64,000 bases of DNA from Bacillota bacterium (GTDB taxonomy: Bacteria; Bacillota; Clostridia; Christensenellales; Aristaeellaceae): the NCBI GenBank assembly GCA_023398575.1, contig JAEWSC010000043.1, positions 1 through 64,000 on the forward strand. Reading direction: 5' to 3'. The notes under the pieces were generated by a model, which searched no databases, had not been told where the DNA came from, and saw only the letters and a program-made list of their open reading frames with translations. Positions 33,779-43,257 of the stretch are shown piece by piece; within the stretch, counting starts at the first letter, position 1, and every line of letters starts with the position of its first letter. A program made the position numbers and the translations under genes.

Positions 33779-34596
33779 GCAGTAAAAATGTAAAGCAGTT
33801 GGCCTATAACATCAAGCGCCATGGCCTTACGATGACCAATCTGTCAAAAGGCTCCCATATCGGGGCCATTTTGTCTGTTGCTGACATTATTGCCGTGCTG
33901 TATACTCATGTACTAAAGGTGGACAGCCAGAATCCCAAAATGGAAGACCGCGACCGGCTGATTTTAAGCAAAGGCCACGCCGGCGCCGCCGTATACGCCG
34001 CTTTAGCGGAAAGCGGCTTTTTTGATGTGGAACTATTAAAAACCCATTACCAAAACGGCAGCCTGCTATCCGGCCACGTTTCCCACAAGGGGATTCCCGG
34101 TATCGAGTTTTCCACCGGATCGCTGGGCCACGGCCTGCCGGTTGGCGTGGGCATGGCCCTTGCTGCCCAGCGGGATGCAAAGCCCTGGCGCACCTATGTG
34201 GTTTGCGGCGATGGGGAATGCGACGAGGGCAGCATGTGGGAAAGCGCACTGATCGCCCATCATCTGAATCTGGACAACCTGACCGCAATTATCGACTACA
34301 ACAAAATGCAGAGCCTGGACTTTTGCGAGCGCACCATCAAGCTGGAACCCTTCACCGATAAATGGCGCGCCTTCGGTTGGCATGTCATCGAGGCGGATGG
34401 GCACGACCATGATTCTTTGTTGAAAGCGTTTGATGAGGCGAAGAATACAAAAGGCAAGCCGTCTGTCATCATCGCCCATACGATCAAAGGCAAGGGTATC
34501 TCCTTTATGGAAAACAACATTCTCTGGCACTACCGCACGCCCCAGGGCGAAGAATATGAGGCGGCAGTCCGTGAACTGGAGGCGCAAAAGCCATGA
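33775..34596 (+). CDS. Transketolase, N-terminal (TPP-binding) subunit
   Basis: 273 residues from ATG 33775. TPP-binding parts are visible: KGHAGAAVYAALAESG, STGSLGHGLPVGVGMALA, and CGDGECDEGSMWESALIAHH with the DYNK Asn. Together with the next gene it forms a split transketolase that moves two-carbon units between sugars. It is translationally coupled on both sides by ATGA overlaps. Its place between a sugar transferase and LicD suggests service to a surface-sugar pathway rather than central metabolism. Confidence 0.93.
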   Translation: MSSKNVKQLAYNIKRHGLTMTNLSKGSHIGAILSVADIIAVLYTHVLKVDSQNPKMEDRDRLILSKGHAGAAVYAALAESGFFDVELLKTHYQNGSLLSGHVSHKGIPGIEFSTGSLGHGLPVGVGMALAAQRDAKPWRTYVVCGDGECDEGSMWESALIAHHLNLDNLTAIIDYNKMQSLDFCERTIKLEPFTDKWRAFGWHVIEADGHDHDSLLKAFDEAKNTKGKPSVIIAHTIKGKGISFMENNILWHYRTPQGEEYEAAVRELEAQKP

Positions 34597-35528
34597 GAGA
34601 CGCCTTTACCGCCGCGCTGCAAAAGCTGGCAAAAGATGACCCCAACCTTTTTCTAATCACCGGCGACCTGGGTTTTGGGGTTTTAAAGCCTTATTGGGAA
34701 ACGTATCCCCACCAGTTTTTTAACGCCGGCATCTCTGAACAGGCCATGACAGGCATGGCTGCCGGCATGGCGCTGTCGGGCAAAACGGTTTTCACCTATT
34801 CCATTGGCAATTTTCCAACGCTTCGATGCCTGGAGCAAATTCGAAACGACTGCGCCTACCACCATGCCAACGTAAAGGTCGTTTGCGTAGGCGGCGGGTT
34901 TGTATACGGTTCCCTGGGTATGAGCCATCATGCCACCGAGGATATGGCCATTTTACGGGCGCTGCCCGATGTGACCGTTTTTACACCTGGTGATCCAGCG
35001 GAGGTTCACGCCATCATGCCGGCGCTCACCTATCATCGCGGCACCTGCTACTTACGTTTAGGCCGGGGCGGCGAACCGGCGCTGCACACAAAGCCTATTG
35101 AAAATTATAGAATCGGCCAGGGGCTGTGTCTGAAGGAAGGCAGCGATGTGGCCATCCTTTCGGCCGGTGGCATCCTCTCCCAAACCACTTTGGCAGCGGA
35201 GCTGTTGACAAAAGACGGCATCAACGCCAGCGTATACAGCTTTCCCACCATCAAGCCCATTGATGAAACACTGATCAAGCGCCTGGCCAGAGAACTCCCC
35301 CTGATCGTGACCGTGGAGGAGCATACCATTATCGGCGGCCTGGGTGGCGCGGTGGCTGAAACCGTGGGCGATATGACAGGCGACCGGGCCAGGGTCATGC
35401 GCATTGGCATGCAGGACACCTATTCCGCCATCGTCGGCTCCCAGCAGTATCTTCGGGAGCATTATGGGCTGGATGCCAAATCCATTGCGGATAAAACCAA
35501 GCAGGCATTAAAGGAGCTGAGGGCATGA
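34593..35528 (+). CDS. Transketolase, C-terminal (pyrimidine-binding) subunit
   Basis: 311 residues. The pyrimidine-binding domain shows FFNAGISEQAMTGMAAGMAL and the catalytic Glu in ISEQ. The C-terminal transketolase domain shows GSDVAILSAGGILSQTTLAA and VTVEEHTIIGGLGGAVAE. It pairs with the preceding subunit and overlaps it by 4 bp. Confidence 0.93.
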   Translation: MRDAFTAALQKLAKDDPNLFLITGDLGFGVLKPYWETYPHQFFNAGISEQAMTGMAAGMALSGKTVFTYSIGNFPTLRCLEQIRNDCAYHHANVKVVCVGGGFVYGSLGMSHHATEDMAILRALPDVTVFTPGDPAEVHAIMPALTYHRGTCYLRLGRGGEPALHTKPIENYRIGQGLCLKEGSDVAILSAGGILSQTTLAAELLTKDGINASVYSFPTIKPIDETLIKRLARELPLIVTVEEHTIIGGLGGAVAETVGDMTGDRARVMRIGMQDTYSAIVGSQQYLREHYGLDAKSIADKTKQALKELRA

Positions 35529-36271
35529 GCGGCGCGCCAAGAAGCCTGGACCTGATTCATAAGGAGCTGCTGGGGCAGTTTGAAGATATTATCAGGGTCT
35601 GCAACGCCCACAGCATTCCCTACGCCATGATGTGCGGTTCCTTATTAGGCGCCGTGCGTCACAAGGGTTTTATACCCTGGGATGACGATATCGACCTGAT
35701 TATGACGCGGGAGGCCTTTACACGCTTTGAAAAAGTGTATCCCAAGGAATGCGACGAAAAATACCTGCTGTCGCGTACCAACACCTGGACGCCCAGGGTG
35801 ATGAGCCGGGACCCAAAGGTAGATGACGCCTTTACCGATCTATTCATTATGGATTACCTGCCCGAAGGCAAGGCGGCCCGCCGTATTCGGCTGCTGCTGC
35901 TTCGCCTTTTGCAGGGCATGATTAAAAAAAAGGTGGACTACAGCCGTTTTTCACTGCCGCAAAAGGCTGCCCTGTTGATCACCCACATCATAGGCCTTCC
36001 CTTCCCCATCCGGCTAAAAACCGCCTGGTACGAAAATCTATCCAAGCGCAATACATCCGGTCGGGAAGTGCACATGTCCAACGGCGCTTTCGGTTTGCTT
36101 TCCATGACCTGGGACCCAAAGCTGTTTGACGATCTTACAGAAGCCACCTTCGAGCACCTCACCGTCTTGATCCCCCAGGATTACCCTGCCGTACTCACGC
36201 AGTTATTCGGCCCTGATTATATGACCCCGCCGCCGGTAAGCGAGCGGGTGGCCAAGCACCTGGACCTGTAG
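35525..36271 (+). CDS. LicD-family phosphotransferase
   Basis: 248 residues. Conserved LicD blocks: YAMMCGSLLGAVRHKGFIPW and DDDIDLIMTRE with the metal-binding DDDID, a nucleotidyltransferase-like fold. LicD enzymes move phosphocholine or other phospho-alcohols onto teichoic acids and capsular sugars. It overlaps the transketolase gene by ATGA, and a MITE-like repeat follows it. Confidence 0.92.
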   Translation: MSGAPRSLDLIHKELLGQFEDIIRVCNAHSIPYAMMCGSLLGAVRHKGFIPWDDDIDLIMTREAFTRFEKVYPKECDEKYLLSRTNTWTPRVMSRDPKVDDAFTDLFIMDYLPEGKAARRIRLLLLRLLQGMIKKKVDYSRFSLPQKAALLITHIIGLPFPIRLKTAWYENLSKRNTSGREVHMSNGAFGLLSMTWDPKLFDDLTEATFEHLTVLIPQDYPAVLTQLFGPDYMTPPPVSERVAKHLDL

Positions 36272-36292
36272 CCTAAGGGCTCTGCCCTTAGG
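36272..36292 (+). terminator. Hairpin directly after licD-like gene
   Basis: CCTAAGGGC and GCCCTTAGG around TCT, starting one base after the stop codon. It has no T tract, so it may stabilise the RNA end or weakly terminate. Confidence 0.45.
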
Positions 36293-36299
36293 TATCCCG

Positions 36300-36632
36300 C
36301 CAAAGGGACAAAGCCCCTTTGGAATCCCCATATCAAGAGGACATCCATCATCATTACATGCACCTTCACACAGCAAAATGGTGTCCGAAGGTTTCGAAAG
36401 GTTCCATAGCCCTGCCGCCGCCTGTGGCGGATGAAGGCAAGGCGAAGGAAGCTATCGAAAAGGAACAACGCAAGCGGCAGCGCAGCATTGTGACTATTGA
36501 GATAGCCGGACCGATCGGAAAGCCCTTTGGTCAGGCCCGAAGGCGCGATATCCTAAAACGAATCAATCTTTCGCTGCTGCATTAATCATAACCAATAATT
36601 ATAGGGATTCCAAAGGGATGAAATCCCTTTGG
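36300..36632. mobile_element. MITE-like repeat with imperfect terminal inverted repeats
   Basis: The ends 36300-36331 and 36601-36632 are inverted copies of each other (about 26 of 32 positions), each containing its own CCAAAGGG/CCCTTTGG hairpin and the block GGAATCCC. The 333-bp body has no transposase; an 88-codon frame inside has no RBS or family. A related diverged piece lies at 39190-39330. It sits inside the glycan operon between licD-like and flippase genes. Confidence 0.6.
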
Positions 36633-36652
36633 CGTCTTCCCTGAAAGGTCTT

Positions 36653-38170
36653 ATGAGTCGTACGCGAGCCGCCATGAAGAATACGCTGGCCACCGGGGCC
36701 TACCAGCTGACAGCCATGCTGTTGGGCTTTGTCACGCCCCGGCTGATGATGGCTTACTACGGTTCTGAAATCAATGGCCTGGTGGCATCCATCACCGAAT
36801 TCATGGGCTACTTCAAGCTGGTGGAAGCCGGCCTGGCCGCCGCCGCCATCTATGGCTTATATAAGCCGCTAAGTGACAATGACCACGATAAAATCAGCGC
36901 CATTGTTTCCGCCGCACGGCAGTTTTATCAAAAATCCGGCTTTCTGTTCGCAGCGCTGACGCTGGCCTTTTCTGTTATCTACCCATTGGTTGTGCCCATT
37001 ACGTCCTTATCAAAATTCTCGGTAGGACTGCTGGTGGCCATCATGGGCCTTTCCGGCACGCTGGAGTTCTTTACACTATCCCGTTACCGGGTGCTGCTAA
37101 CGGCAGACCAGAAGACATATGTCGTCTCCTGGGCCTCCATGGCTTCGCTGTTATTGCAGACCTTATTGATCCTTGGCCTGTCGCTGATCCAGGCCGACAT
37201 CCTGCTTTTGCGCCTTCTTGCCGGACTGACGATTCTATTACGTTCTGTGCTCTTGCACGCCTATGTGCGCCGCCGCTATCCTTATGTCAACTACAAGGCC
37301 GCGCCAGACAAAGCGCCCCTTGCCCGCCGTTGGGATGCGCTGTACCAGCAGCTGACCGTTACACTGCATCAGGGCATGGGCATCATACTGACCACCATCA
37401 TCCTGCGGGATGCCTTACAGGTAAGCGTATACAGCACCTATCATTTGGTGACCATTGGGCTTTGGGGCATATTGAAAATGGTCTCCACCGGCCTGTACGC
37501 CTCCTTTGGCGACCTGCTGGCCCGGGGGGCCATGGACAGCTTCCGCCGTGCCTACCGCGAATATGAATTCCTGTTTCTGTCAGTGATCACAGTTCTCTAC
37601 TCCGCATCCATGGTACTCATCGTGCCCTTTGTACAGCTGTATACACGGGGCATCCCGGATGTGAATTACGTCATCCCCATCCTTGGCGTGCTGTTAACCC
37701 TGGAAGGGTTGACGGATCAGATCAAGGCCCCGCTGGATTTAATGGTGACGGCCGCGGGCAAGTTCCGCGAAACACGGCATCACAACACTCTGCAGGTTGC
37801 CTTGGGCTTTGCATTGGGCCTTGGGCTGGGGATTGCCTTTGGGCTGCCCGGCATCGCCCTTGGCATTATTCTATCCAACCTTGCAAGGGTAGGCATTCAG
37901 CTTTGGTTTGTTCCCAAGGCGATTACCGGCCTGCCCGCCCGGCAAACGCTGATCCGCATGGTGCGCCTGATTGTAACGGGTGCTGTTATTTGCGCCCCTT
38001 TCATGATATGGCCCCTTCAACCCAGCCGCTTTGTTTTGTGGTTTGTCTATGCCGCTTTGTTCACCGTTTATGCCGGTGCCATCACTATCCTTTCCGCCTG
38101 GTTGTTTGACCGGCAGCAGATGAAGGCGGCATGCGAAAGAATCAAAGGCATTATCAAAAAGCGCACATAA
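36653..38170 (+). CDS. Wzx/MATE-like polysaccharide flippase
   Basis: 505 residues from ATG 36653 behind GAAAGG. About 12-14 membrane helices. The N-terminal pattern (TLATGAYQLTAMLLGFVTPR, INGLVASITEFMGYFKLVEA) is typical of oligosaccharide flippases (PST/RfbX type). It would turn lipid-linked glycan units to the outer face. A TTG 24 bases upstream lies inside the repeat end and is less likely. Confidence 0.88.
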   Translation: MSRTRAAMKNTLATGAYQLTAMLLGFVTPRLMMAYYGSEINGLVASITEFMGYFKLVEAGLAAAAIYGLYKPLSDNDHDKISAIVSAARQFYQKSGFLFAALTLAFSVIYPLVVPITSLSKFSVGLLVAIMGLSGTLEFFTLSRYRVLLTADQKTYVVSWASMASLLLQTLLILGLSLIQADILLLRLLAGLTILLRSVLLHAYVRRRYPYVNYKAAPDKAPLARRWDALYQQLTVTLHQGMGIILTTIILRDALQVSVYSTYHLVTIGLWGILKMVSTGLYASFGDLLARGAMDSFRRAYREYEFLFLSVITVLYSASMVLIVPFVQLYTRGIPDVNYVIPILGVLLTLEGLTDQIKAPLDLMVTAAGKFRETRHHNTLQVALGFALGLGLGIAFGLPGIALGIILSNLARVGIQLWFVPKAITGLPARQTLIRMVRLIVTGAVICAPFMIWPLQPSRFVLWFVYAALFTVYAGAITILSAWLFDRQQMKAACERIKGIIKKRT

Positions 38171-38186
38171 CCCAGTAGGAGGTTTT

Positions 38187-39104
38187 ATGGAGCACATTGC
38201 TTCAGTCCTGCGCCATTTTGGCGTCGAATGCCTCTCTGCGGAGCAGATATACAGAACCGCCTGGCGTATCAACAGCACCCATATACTGAAAGTCGGAAAA
38301 GATGCGGGGCAACTGAAGCGGCATGTACTGATTACTGAGCAATTGCGGCGCTTTGAAATGCCGGTAGCACAAATCGTGCCGACCCTGTCGGGGGAAGCGT
38401 TTTTAGCAGAAGGCGAATGCTATTATTTGCTCAGCAAAATCCTGCCGGGCAAGCACATGGAAAACATTTATGAGCAGGATAATCATGCCATTGCCAAAAA
38501 ATCCGGCGAGGTGATCGCCAGGCTTCATCAGGCGCTGTTAGGTGTGCAGCCGTTCATTGAATGCTGGAATAACAGCCTGCTTGATGAAATGCAGGGCTGG
38601 ATCAAGGACGTTTTTGAAAGTGATCACTTTTCACTGGTGTCCAAAGATGCATTTGACGCAACTGTCTTAGCGCTTGCGGAAACCTATCATCAGTTACCCC
38701 GGCAACTCATACACCGGGACATTCATTTTGGCAATTTCCTGTTTGAAAATGATGAAGTTACAGGCTATATCGATTTTGACCTATCGCAAATCAATTGCCG
38801 CATTTTTGATCTATGCTATTTTGCGTCGGGGCTTTTGGTAGACGCCTATCAGGATGCGGCCAAAAGCGAAAAGTGGATTGAAATTCTTAAGGGTATTCTT
38901 GCCGGATATGAAAGCAAAAATCGTCTGATTCCGGTGGAAAAGCACACCTTTGTCTGTATCATGGAATGCATTGAGCTGTTATTCATAGCGTACTTCTCAA
39001 AGAATAACAGCCCTGCCCTGGCAGAAAATGCTGCAAACATGTACAAGTGGGTTGAACAGAACAAGTCGAAGATCAAAGTATTGCTTGAAGACAAACTGCC
39101 ATAA
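38187..39104 (+). CDS. Aminoglycoside/choline kinase-like phosphotransferase
   Basis: 305 residues with a protein-kinase-like fold: catalytic loop LIHRDIHFGNFLFEND and metal site GYIDFDLSQ. The N-terminal lysine region reads THILKVGKDAG. Such APH-fold proteins act on choline, homoserine or sugars. Next to LicD, a choline- or sugar-kinase role in decorating the surface polymer is attractive but inferred. TAGGAGG precedes ATG 38187, 16 bp after the flippase stop. Confidence 0.82.
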   Translation: MEHIASVLRHFGVECLSAEQIYRTAWRINSTHILKVGKDAGQLKRHVLITEQLRRFEMPVAQIVPTLSGEAFLAEGECYYLLSKILPGKHMENIYEQDNHAIAKKSGEVIARLHQALLGVQPFIECWNNSLLDEMQGWIKDVFESDHFSLVSKDAFDATVLALAETYHQLPRQLIHRDIHFGNFLFENDEVTGYIDFDLSQINCRIFDLCYFASGLLVDAYQDAAKSEKWIEILKGILAGYESKNRLIPVEKHTFVCIMECIELLFIAYFSKNNSPALAENAANMYKWVEQNKSKIKVLLEDKLP

Positions 39105-39189
39105 ATCACAAACTATAAAAGAACCTTTCCCTTCTGCTGCCGCAGGATGGACAGGTTCTTATCACATGGATGTACATAAATTCGAAAGA

Positions 39190-39331
39190 AGGGATTTCAA
39201 AGGGGCTGTGTTCCAATTGGTTCAATCGTCGTGCTGGTCCGCTACCGCTCGCACTGCTTGTTTCGCCAGCCTCCTCCGCCTCGCTTACTCCGCCACCAGC
39301 GGCGCTTCGGCTTCGGAACCTTTGACAGGGT
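39190..39331. repeat. Diverged copy of the MITE-like repeat
   Basis: GGGATTTCAAAGGGGCT (39194-39210) matches the terminal repeat of the element at 36300. The following GC-rich part (TCCGCCACCAGCGGCG, GGAACCTTTGA) resembles its interior on the opposite strand. It fills most of the gap between two converging genes. Confidence 0.5.
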
Positions 39332-40810
39332 TCATAGGGACAACGTCCTTATGAAAGGCTGCGCGAACAGCGCCTCGCCCACGCCCTGCAGCGTCAAGGC
39401 CGGCCGGTGGGCAGGCAGCATGACAGAATCGCCCTTTTTCATTTCCAAGGCGTCACCTTCCCAGCTTAACAGCAGCGAATCCATGGCCGTCAAAAAAGCA
39501 AAGCGCTTATCGTCAGGCGCGATGGAAAGCTCACCGGAGACATGCAGCCGGTCCAGTTCAAAGATATCATTGCGCAAGAGCTTTTGAAAACCCGTGCCCT
39601 CTGTTCGTGGCATGGGATCAAGCGCAAAACCAAGGTCCGCCACATCCACTGCCTTTTTAATGTGCAGCGGTCTTTTTTGTCCCTTGTCATCTACCCTGTC
39701 CCAATCGTAAAAGCGGTAGGTCACATCGCTGGACTGCTGTATTTCATACAGCATAATGCCCGCGCCGATAGCGTGAACGCAGCCGGCGGGAATAAAGCAT
39801 ACGTCGCCCTCCTTCACCTTCACCCGGCGCAGGTATTTTTCCACCGCCGCGCCTTGATGGCAAGCCTGCGTCAGCTCTTCCTTGGTCACACCGGGCGTTA
39901 GGCCATATACCAGCTCGGCGCCGGGGTCAGCCTGCAGGATGACCCAGGCTTCCGTTTTGCCCAGCTTGCCGTTTTCACTTTCTCCGGCATACGCATCACC
40001 AGGGTGCACCTGCACACTGAGAGCATCCCTGGCATCCAAGAGCTTTAGCAAAAGCGGAAAAGGCCCTTTGACGTGGGTGCCCTGCAGCTTTTCACCATAA
40101 GCAGCCAGTAAATCCGGTAGCCCTTCGCCGCCCTCTGCATGGCTTTCCATGCCGGGGATGACGCTGATTTCCAAGCTCTCACCCGTTTTATCATTGGGGA
40201 TATCTTTGCCAAAGAATGTTTTCAGCTTGTCCCCGCCCCAGGGCAGCTCCGGCGCGCAGCGGTAATGGGGCCGCATGCGCATAGGCAACAGCTTGCAATC
40301 ATCTTTTAAGGCAATTTCATAACATTGAAATAGTGTGGTCCGGTGATCGAACTTCACCTGGCCCGCTTTACGCATGCCAATACCCTCATACAGCGCCATG
40401 GCACGGGTGTTTTTTAGGTACGTATCCAGCCGCAGGCTGTCGTATCCCGCCTCTTTGGCGATGCGCAGCACATGGCCCATGGCCTCCCGGCCAAGGCCCT
40501 GGCGCTGGCGTTTGGGGCTGACCACCAGCCGGTGCAAAACGGCCGGCCTTACGCCAAAGTGCCAGTGCAGCGTGGCGTACTGGTCATCCTGCTCCTCATT
40601 GATGGTAAAGGCAGCAAGGGGCTCGCCTTCCTCCTCCAATAGGTACAGGGTCTGCTCTTGCACATCCTCCATCAGCACCGCCTCGTTGGGGTATACCTCC
40701 CAGCGCCACTGATCCAGGCCCTTTTCATCCATGTCCTGGATGCTGCTTTCAAAAAGCTGGCACAGCGCCGGAATGTCAGCCTGCTCCGCCTTGCGCTGAA
40801 TAATGCTCAT
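39332..40810 (-). CDS. GNAT acetyltransferase fused to class I mannose-6-phosphate isomerase
   Basis: 492 residues. Residues 1 to about 165 are a GNAT domain (VVSPKRQRQGLGREAMGHVL acetyl-CoA loop; NTRAMALYEGIGMRKAG). From about 175 the chain is a type I phosphomannose isomerase: HYRCAPELPWGGDKL, SVQVHPGDAYAGE with Gln/His zinc ligands, KTEAWVILQADPGAELVYG with Glu, and IPAGCVHAIGAGIMLYEIQQ with the last His. The isomerase half would turn fructose-6-P into mannose-6-P for GDP-mannose. No frameshift separates the halves. Its ATG overlap with the exporter gene shows coupling. Confidence 0.93.
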   Translation of the reverse strand: MSIIQRKAEQADIPALCQLFESSIQDMDEKGLDQWRWEVYPNEAVLMEDVQEQTLYLLEEEGEPLAAFTINEEQDDQYATLHWHFGVRPAVLHRLVVSPKRQRQGLGREAMGHVLRIAKEAGYDSLRLDTYLKNTRAMALYEGIGMRKAGQVKFDHRTTLFQCYEIALKDDCKLLPMRMRPHYRCAPELPWGGDKLKTFFGKDIPNDKTGESLEISVIPGMESHAEGGEGLPDLLAAYGEKLQGTHVKGPFPLLLKLLDARDALSVQVHPGDAYAGESENGKLGKTEAWVILQADPGAELVYGLTPGVTKEELTQACHQGAAVEKYLRRVKVKEGDVCFIPAGCVHAIGAGIMLYEIQQSSDVTYRFYDWDRVDDKGQKRPLHIKKAVDVADLGFALDPMPRTEGTGFQKLLRNDIFELDRLHVSGELSIAPDDKRFAFLTAMDSLLLSWEGDALEMKKGDSVMLPAHRPALTLQGVGEALFAQPFIRTLSL

Positions 40811-42576
40811 GATACCGCCTCCGTATACATGTGGTACAGATTGTAGTAAACGCCCTTCTTCGCCAGCAGCTCGGCATGGGTGCCCTGTTCCTCCACACCC
40901 TTGTCCGTCAATACCCAGATCACCGACGCGTTGCGTATGGTGGTCAGCCGGTGGGCAATGGTGAAGGTGGTGCGGCCCTTGGCCAGGGTTTCCAAAGATT
41001 TTTGCACAATACGTTCGCTTTCATTATCCAGGGCGGAGGTCGCTTCGTCCAGGATGAGTATGGGCGGATTCTTTAAAAACACCCTGGCGATGGATACCCG
41101 CTGCTTTTGTCCGCCAGAGAGTTTTACGCCCCGCTCACCCACAAAGGTGTTATAGCCGTCAGGCAGCTCCATGATGAAGTTGTGGGCGCCGGCCTGCTTG
41201 GCCGCCTTCTCCACCTCGTCTTGTGTAGCGCCGGGCTTGCCATAGGCGATATTTTCAAACACCGTGCCGGAGAATAGGTAAACCTCCTGCTGCACCATGC
41301 CAATGTTCTCCCGCAGGCTCTTTTGCGTAAACTTTCGGATATCCTGGCCATCCACCAGCACCTGACCCGTTGTCACGTCGTAAAACCTGGGAATCAGGTT
41401 GCACAGCGTGGTTTTGCCGCTGCCGGAAGGGCCAACCAGCGCCACATTATCGCCGGGCTTTACTTTAAGATTCAAATTGGCCAGCACCTGCTTGCCATCG
41501 TCTGAATAACCAAAGCTGACGTTTTCAAAGCCCACTTCGCCCTTGACGCTCTTAAGCTCCTTGGCATCCTCGGCATCGGTGATTTCCAGGGGCGAATCCA
41601 TGATCTGGCAGAAGCGTTCAATACCTGTCATGCCCCGCTGAAACTGCTCGGTAAATTCCACAATGCGACGGATGGAAGTCAGCAGCGTGGAGATATACAA
41701 AAGGTAGGCCATAAAATCGCCGGCCTTCAGTTTGCCATCAATGATAAACAGCGCACCGACGATGACCACCAGGATATACATGAGGCCGTCGAACACCCGT
41801 GTTGTTGTGTGAAAGCCGGCCATGGCCTTGTACGCCACTTTTTTCGTTTGCAGAAACTGCTGGTTACCCTCACGGAACTTTTCTTCTTCCATGGGCTCAT
41901 TGGCAAAGGATTTTACCACACGTATGCCCAGCAGGCTGTCTTCCACCTGGGCGTTGAGCTCGCCCACCTGATGGCGGGAATCCATAAACGCCTTGCGCAT
42001 GCGCTTGTTGAAAATTCTGGCGAACAGCAGCATCAGCGGCAGGAGAATGAAGACCATCAGCGTCAGCCAAAGGTTCATGCCGGCCAGGATGATAAAGGAG
42101 GCAACAATCTTGATGCCTGCGATAAAAAATTCCTCCGGGCAGTGGTGGGCAAACTCCGTAATCTCAAACAGGTCACCTGTTATGCGGGCCATGATTTGGC
42201 CCACTTTGGCATTGCTGTAATAGGAAAAGGACAATTGCTGCAGGTGAGAAAACAGGTCCCTGCGCATATCGGTTTCAATATAGCTGCCCATAATATGACC
42301 GACAGAGGCCATATAATACGCGGCTGCCGCATCAATCAGGCGAAGAACAATATATATACCGCCCAGTTTTAATATATAATTGGCGGTAAGCCCGGCCAGG
42401 TCTGTCATGGCCTGATTGGTGATGGCGCGCACGATCAAGGGCAGAACCAGTTCGCAAAGTGTGGTCAGCGCCGCGCATACAAGGTCAAAGGACATGGTTC
42501 CAAGATAGCCTTTATAATAAGGCGCAAACCGTTTGATCAGCTTGCCGGTCTTCATAGCCGTCTTCTCTGACTGCAT
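40807..42576 (-). CDS. ABC-type exporter, fused permease and ATPase (MsbA/LmrA type)
   Basis: 589 residues. Six membrane helices fill residues 1 to about 320. The ATPase part has Walker A GPSGSGKTTL near 382, Q-loop QQEVYLFSGTV, signature LSGGQKQR near 485, Walker B ILILDEATS and the switch His in AHRLTT. It exports a lipid, drug or peptide as a homodimer. ATG 42576 has GGGAGG upstream. Its last 4 bases overlap the GNAT-isomerase gene downstream. Confidence 0.95.
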   Translation of the reverse strand: MQSEKTAMKTGKLIKRFAPYYKGYLGTMSFDLVCAALTTLCELVLPLIVRAITNQAMTDLAGLTANYILKLGGIYIVLRLIDAAAAYYMASVGHIMGSYIETDMRRDLFSHLQQLSFSYYSNAKVGQIMARITGDLFEITEFAHHCPEEFFIAGIKIVASFIILAGMNLWLTLMVFILLPLMLLFARIFNKRMRKAFMDSRHQVGELNAQVEDSLLGIRVVKSFANEPMEEEKFREGNQQFLQTKKVAYKAMAGFHTTTRVFDGLMYILVVIVGALFIIDGKLKAGDFMAYLLYISTLLTSIRRIVEFTEQFQRGMTGIERFCQIMDSPLEITDAEDAKELKSVKGEVGFENVSFGYSDDGKQVLANLNLKVKPGDNVALVGPSGSGKTTLCNLIPRFYDVTTGQVLVDGQDIRKFTQKSLRENIGMVQQEVYLFSGTVFENIAYGKPGATQDEVEKAAKQAGAHNFIMELPDGYNTFVGERGVKLSGGQKQRVSIARVFLKNPPILILDEATSALDNESERIVQKSLETLAKGRTTFTIAHRLTTIRNASVIWVLTDKGVEEQGTHAELLAKKGVYYNLYHMYTEAVS

Positions 42577-42618
42577 GAAAATCGCAACCTCCCTTTCGTA
42601 TCATAAAAATAATGTATG

Positions 42619-43245
42619 TTATGGCATAATCATCATTGCCTGGCGGGATAATTTTGTCAGCTGCTCCTCCTCCATCTTGGTCGCCATAAAGGCGTACAGT
42701 GCATTTTCCCCCCGCACATGCAGCCGGATGCCCTCTTCTGATTCCATGCGCACGGCCGTCATGCCGGCCAGAGCCCCGGTCAATGTATTATTGATCAGAT
42801 AATCACCCTTTGGCAAAAGAGAAAAGGCCTCCGAAGGATAGATGCTGACAAGCGTCAGTTTTTCCCCCGCCTGGGTGTGATAGTTCAGCGTTGCCAGCCG
42901 GGCGAAGGCCCCTTCATATGCCAGATCGTTCACCACGCCGCCATCAAAAAGCAGCTCGTCCGTCTCTTGCAGCGCTAAAACCGGGGCGGGAAAAATCTCA
43001 GTAAGCCTGCTAATTTCCGCAAAGGAACTTGTCTGCCTTGCCTGCTCCGGACTCAAGGCCACAGATGGAGCCTTCGTTTCCTTAGGCGCCTGCTGGTCGG
43101 CAGGAATTTCCGCCAGGATGACAGCAAGATAAAAAGCTGCAATGCAGACGATAACCAGTACAATCATCAGCAAGCGCTCCAAAATCTTGCGCAGCGCGGC
43201 GCTCATTTTGCTTTGCCTTATCGGCTTTTTTGGGTTTCTTGGCAT
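42619..43245 (-). CDS. Hypothetical single-helix membrane protein
   Basis: 208 residues. A basic N-terminus (PRNPKKPIRQSK) precedes one helix (about 26-46) and an outer domain of about 160 residues (SRLTEIFPAPVLALQ, YHTQAGEKLTLVSIYPSEAF). I recognise no family. It follows the zinc-ribbon gene after 12 bp on the same strand and precedes the ABC exporter gene by 42 bp, so the three may form one transcript. Confidence 0.7.
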   Translation of the reverse strand: MPRNPKKPIRQSKMSAALRKILERLLMIVLVIVCIAAFYLAVILAEIPADQQAPKETKAPSVALSPEQARQTSSFAEISRLTEIFPAPVLALQETDELLFDGGVVNDLAYEGAFARLATLNYHTQAGEKLTLVSIYPSEAFSLLPKGDYLINNTLTGALAGMTAVRMESEEGIRLHVRGENALYAFMATKMEEEQLTKLSRQAMMIMP

Positions 43246-43257
43246 GATAATCTCCTG

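Noticed and set aside
36319..36585. 88-codon frame in the licD-flippase gap
   Set aside because: It lies inside the MITE-like repeat, has no RBS and no family resemblance.
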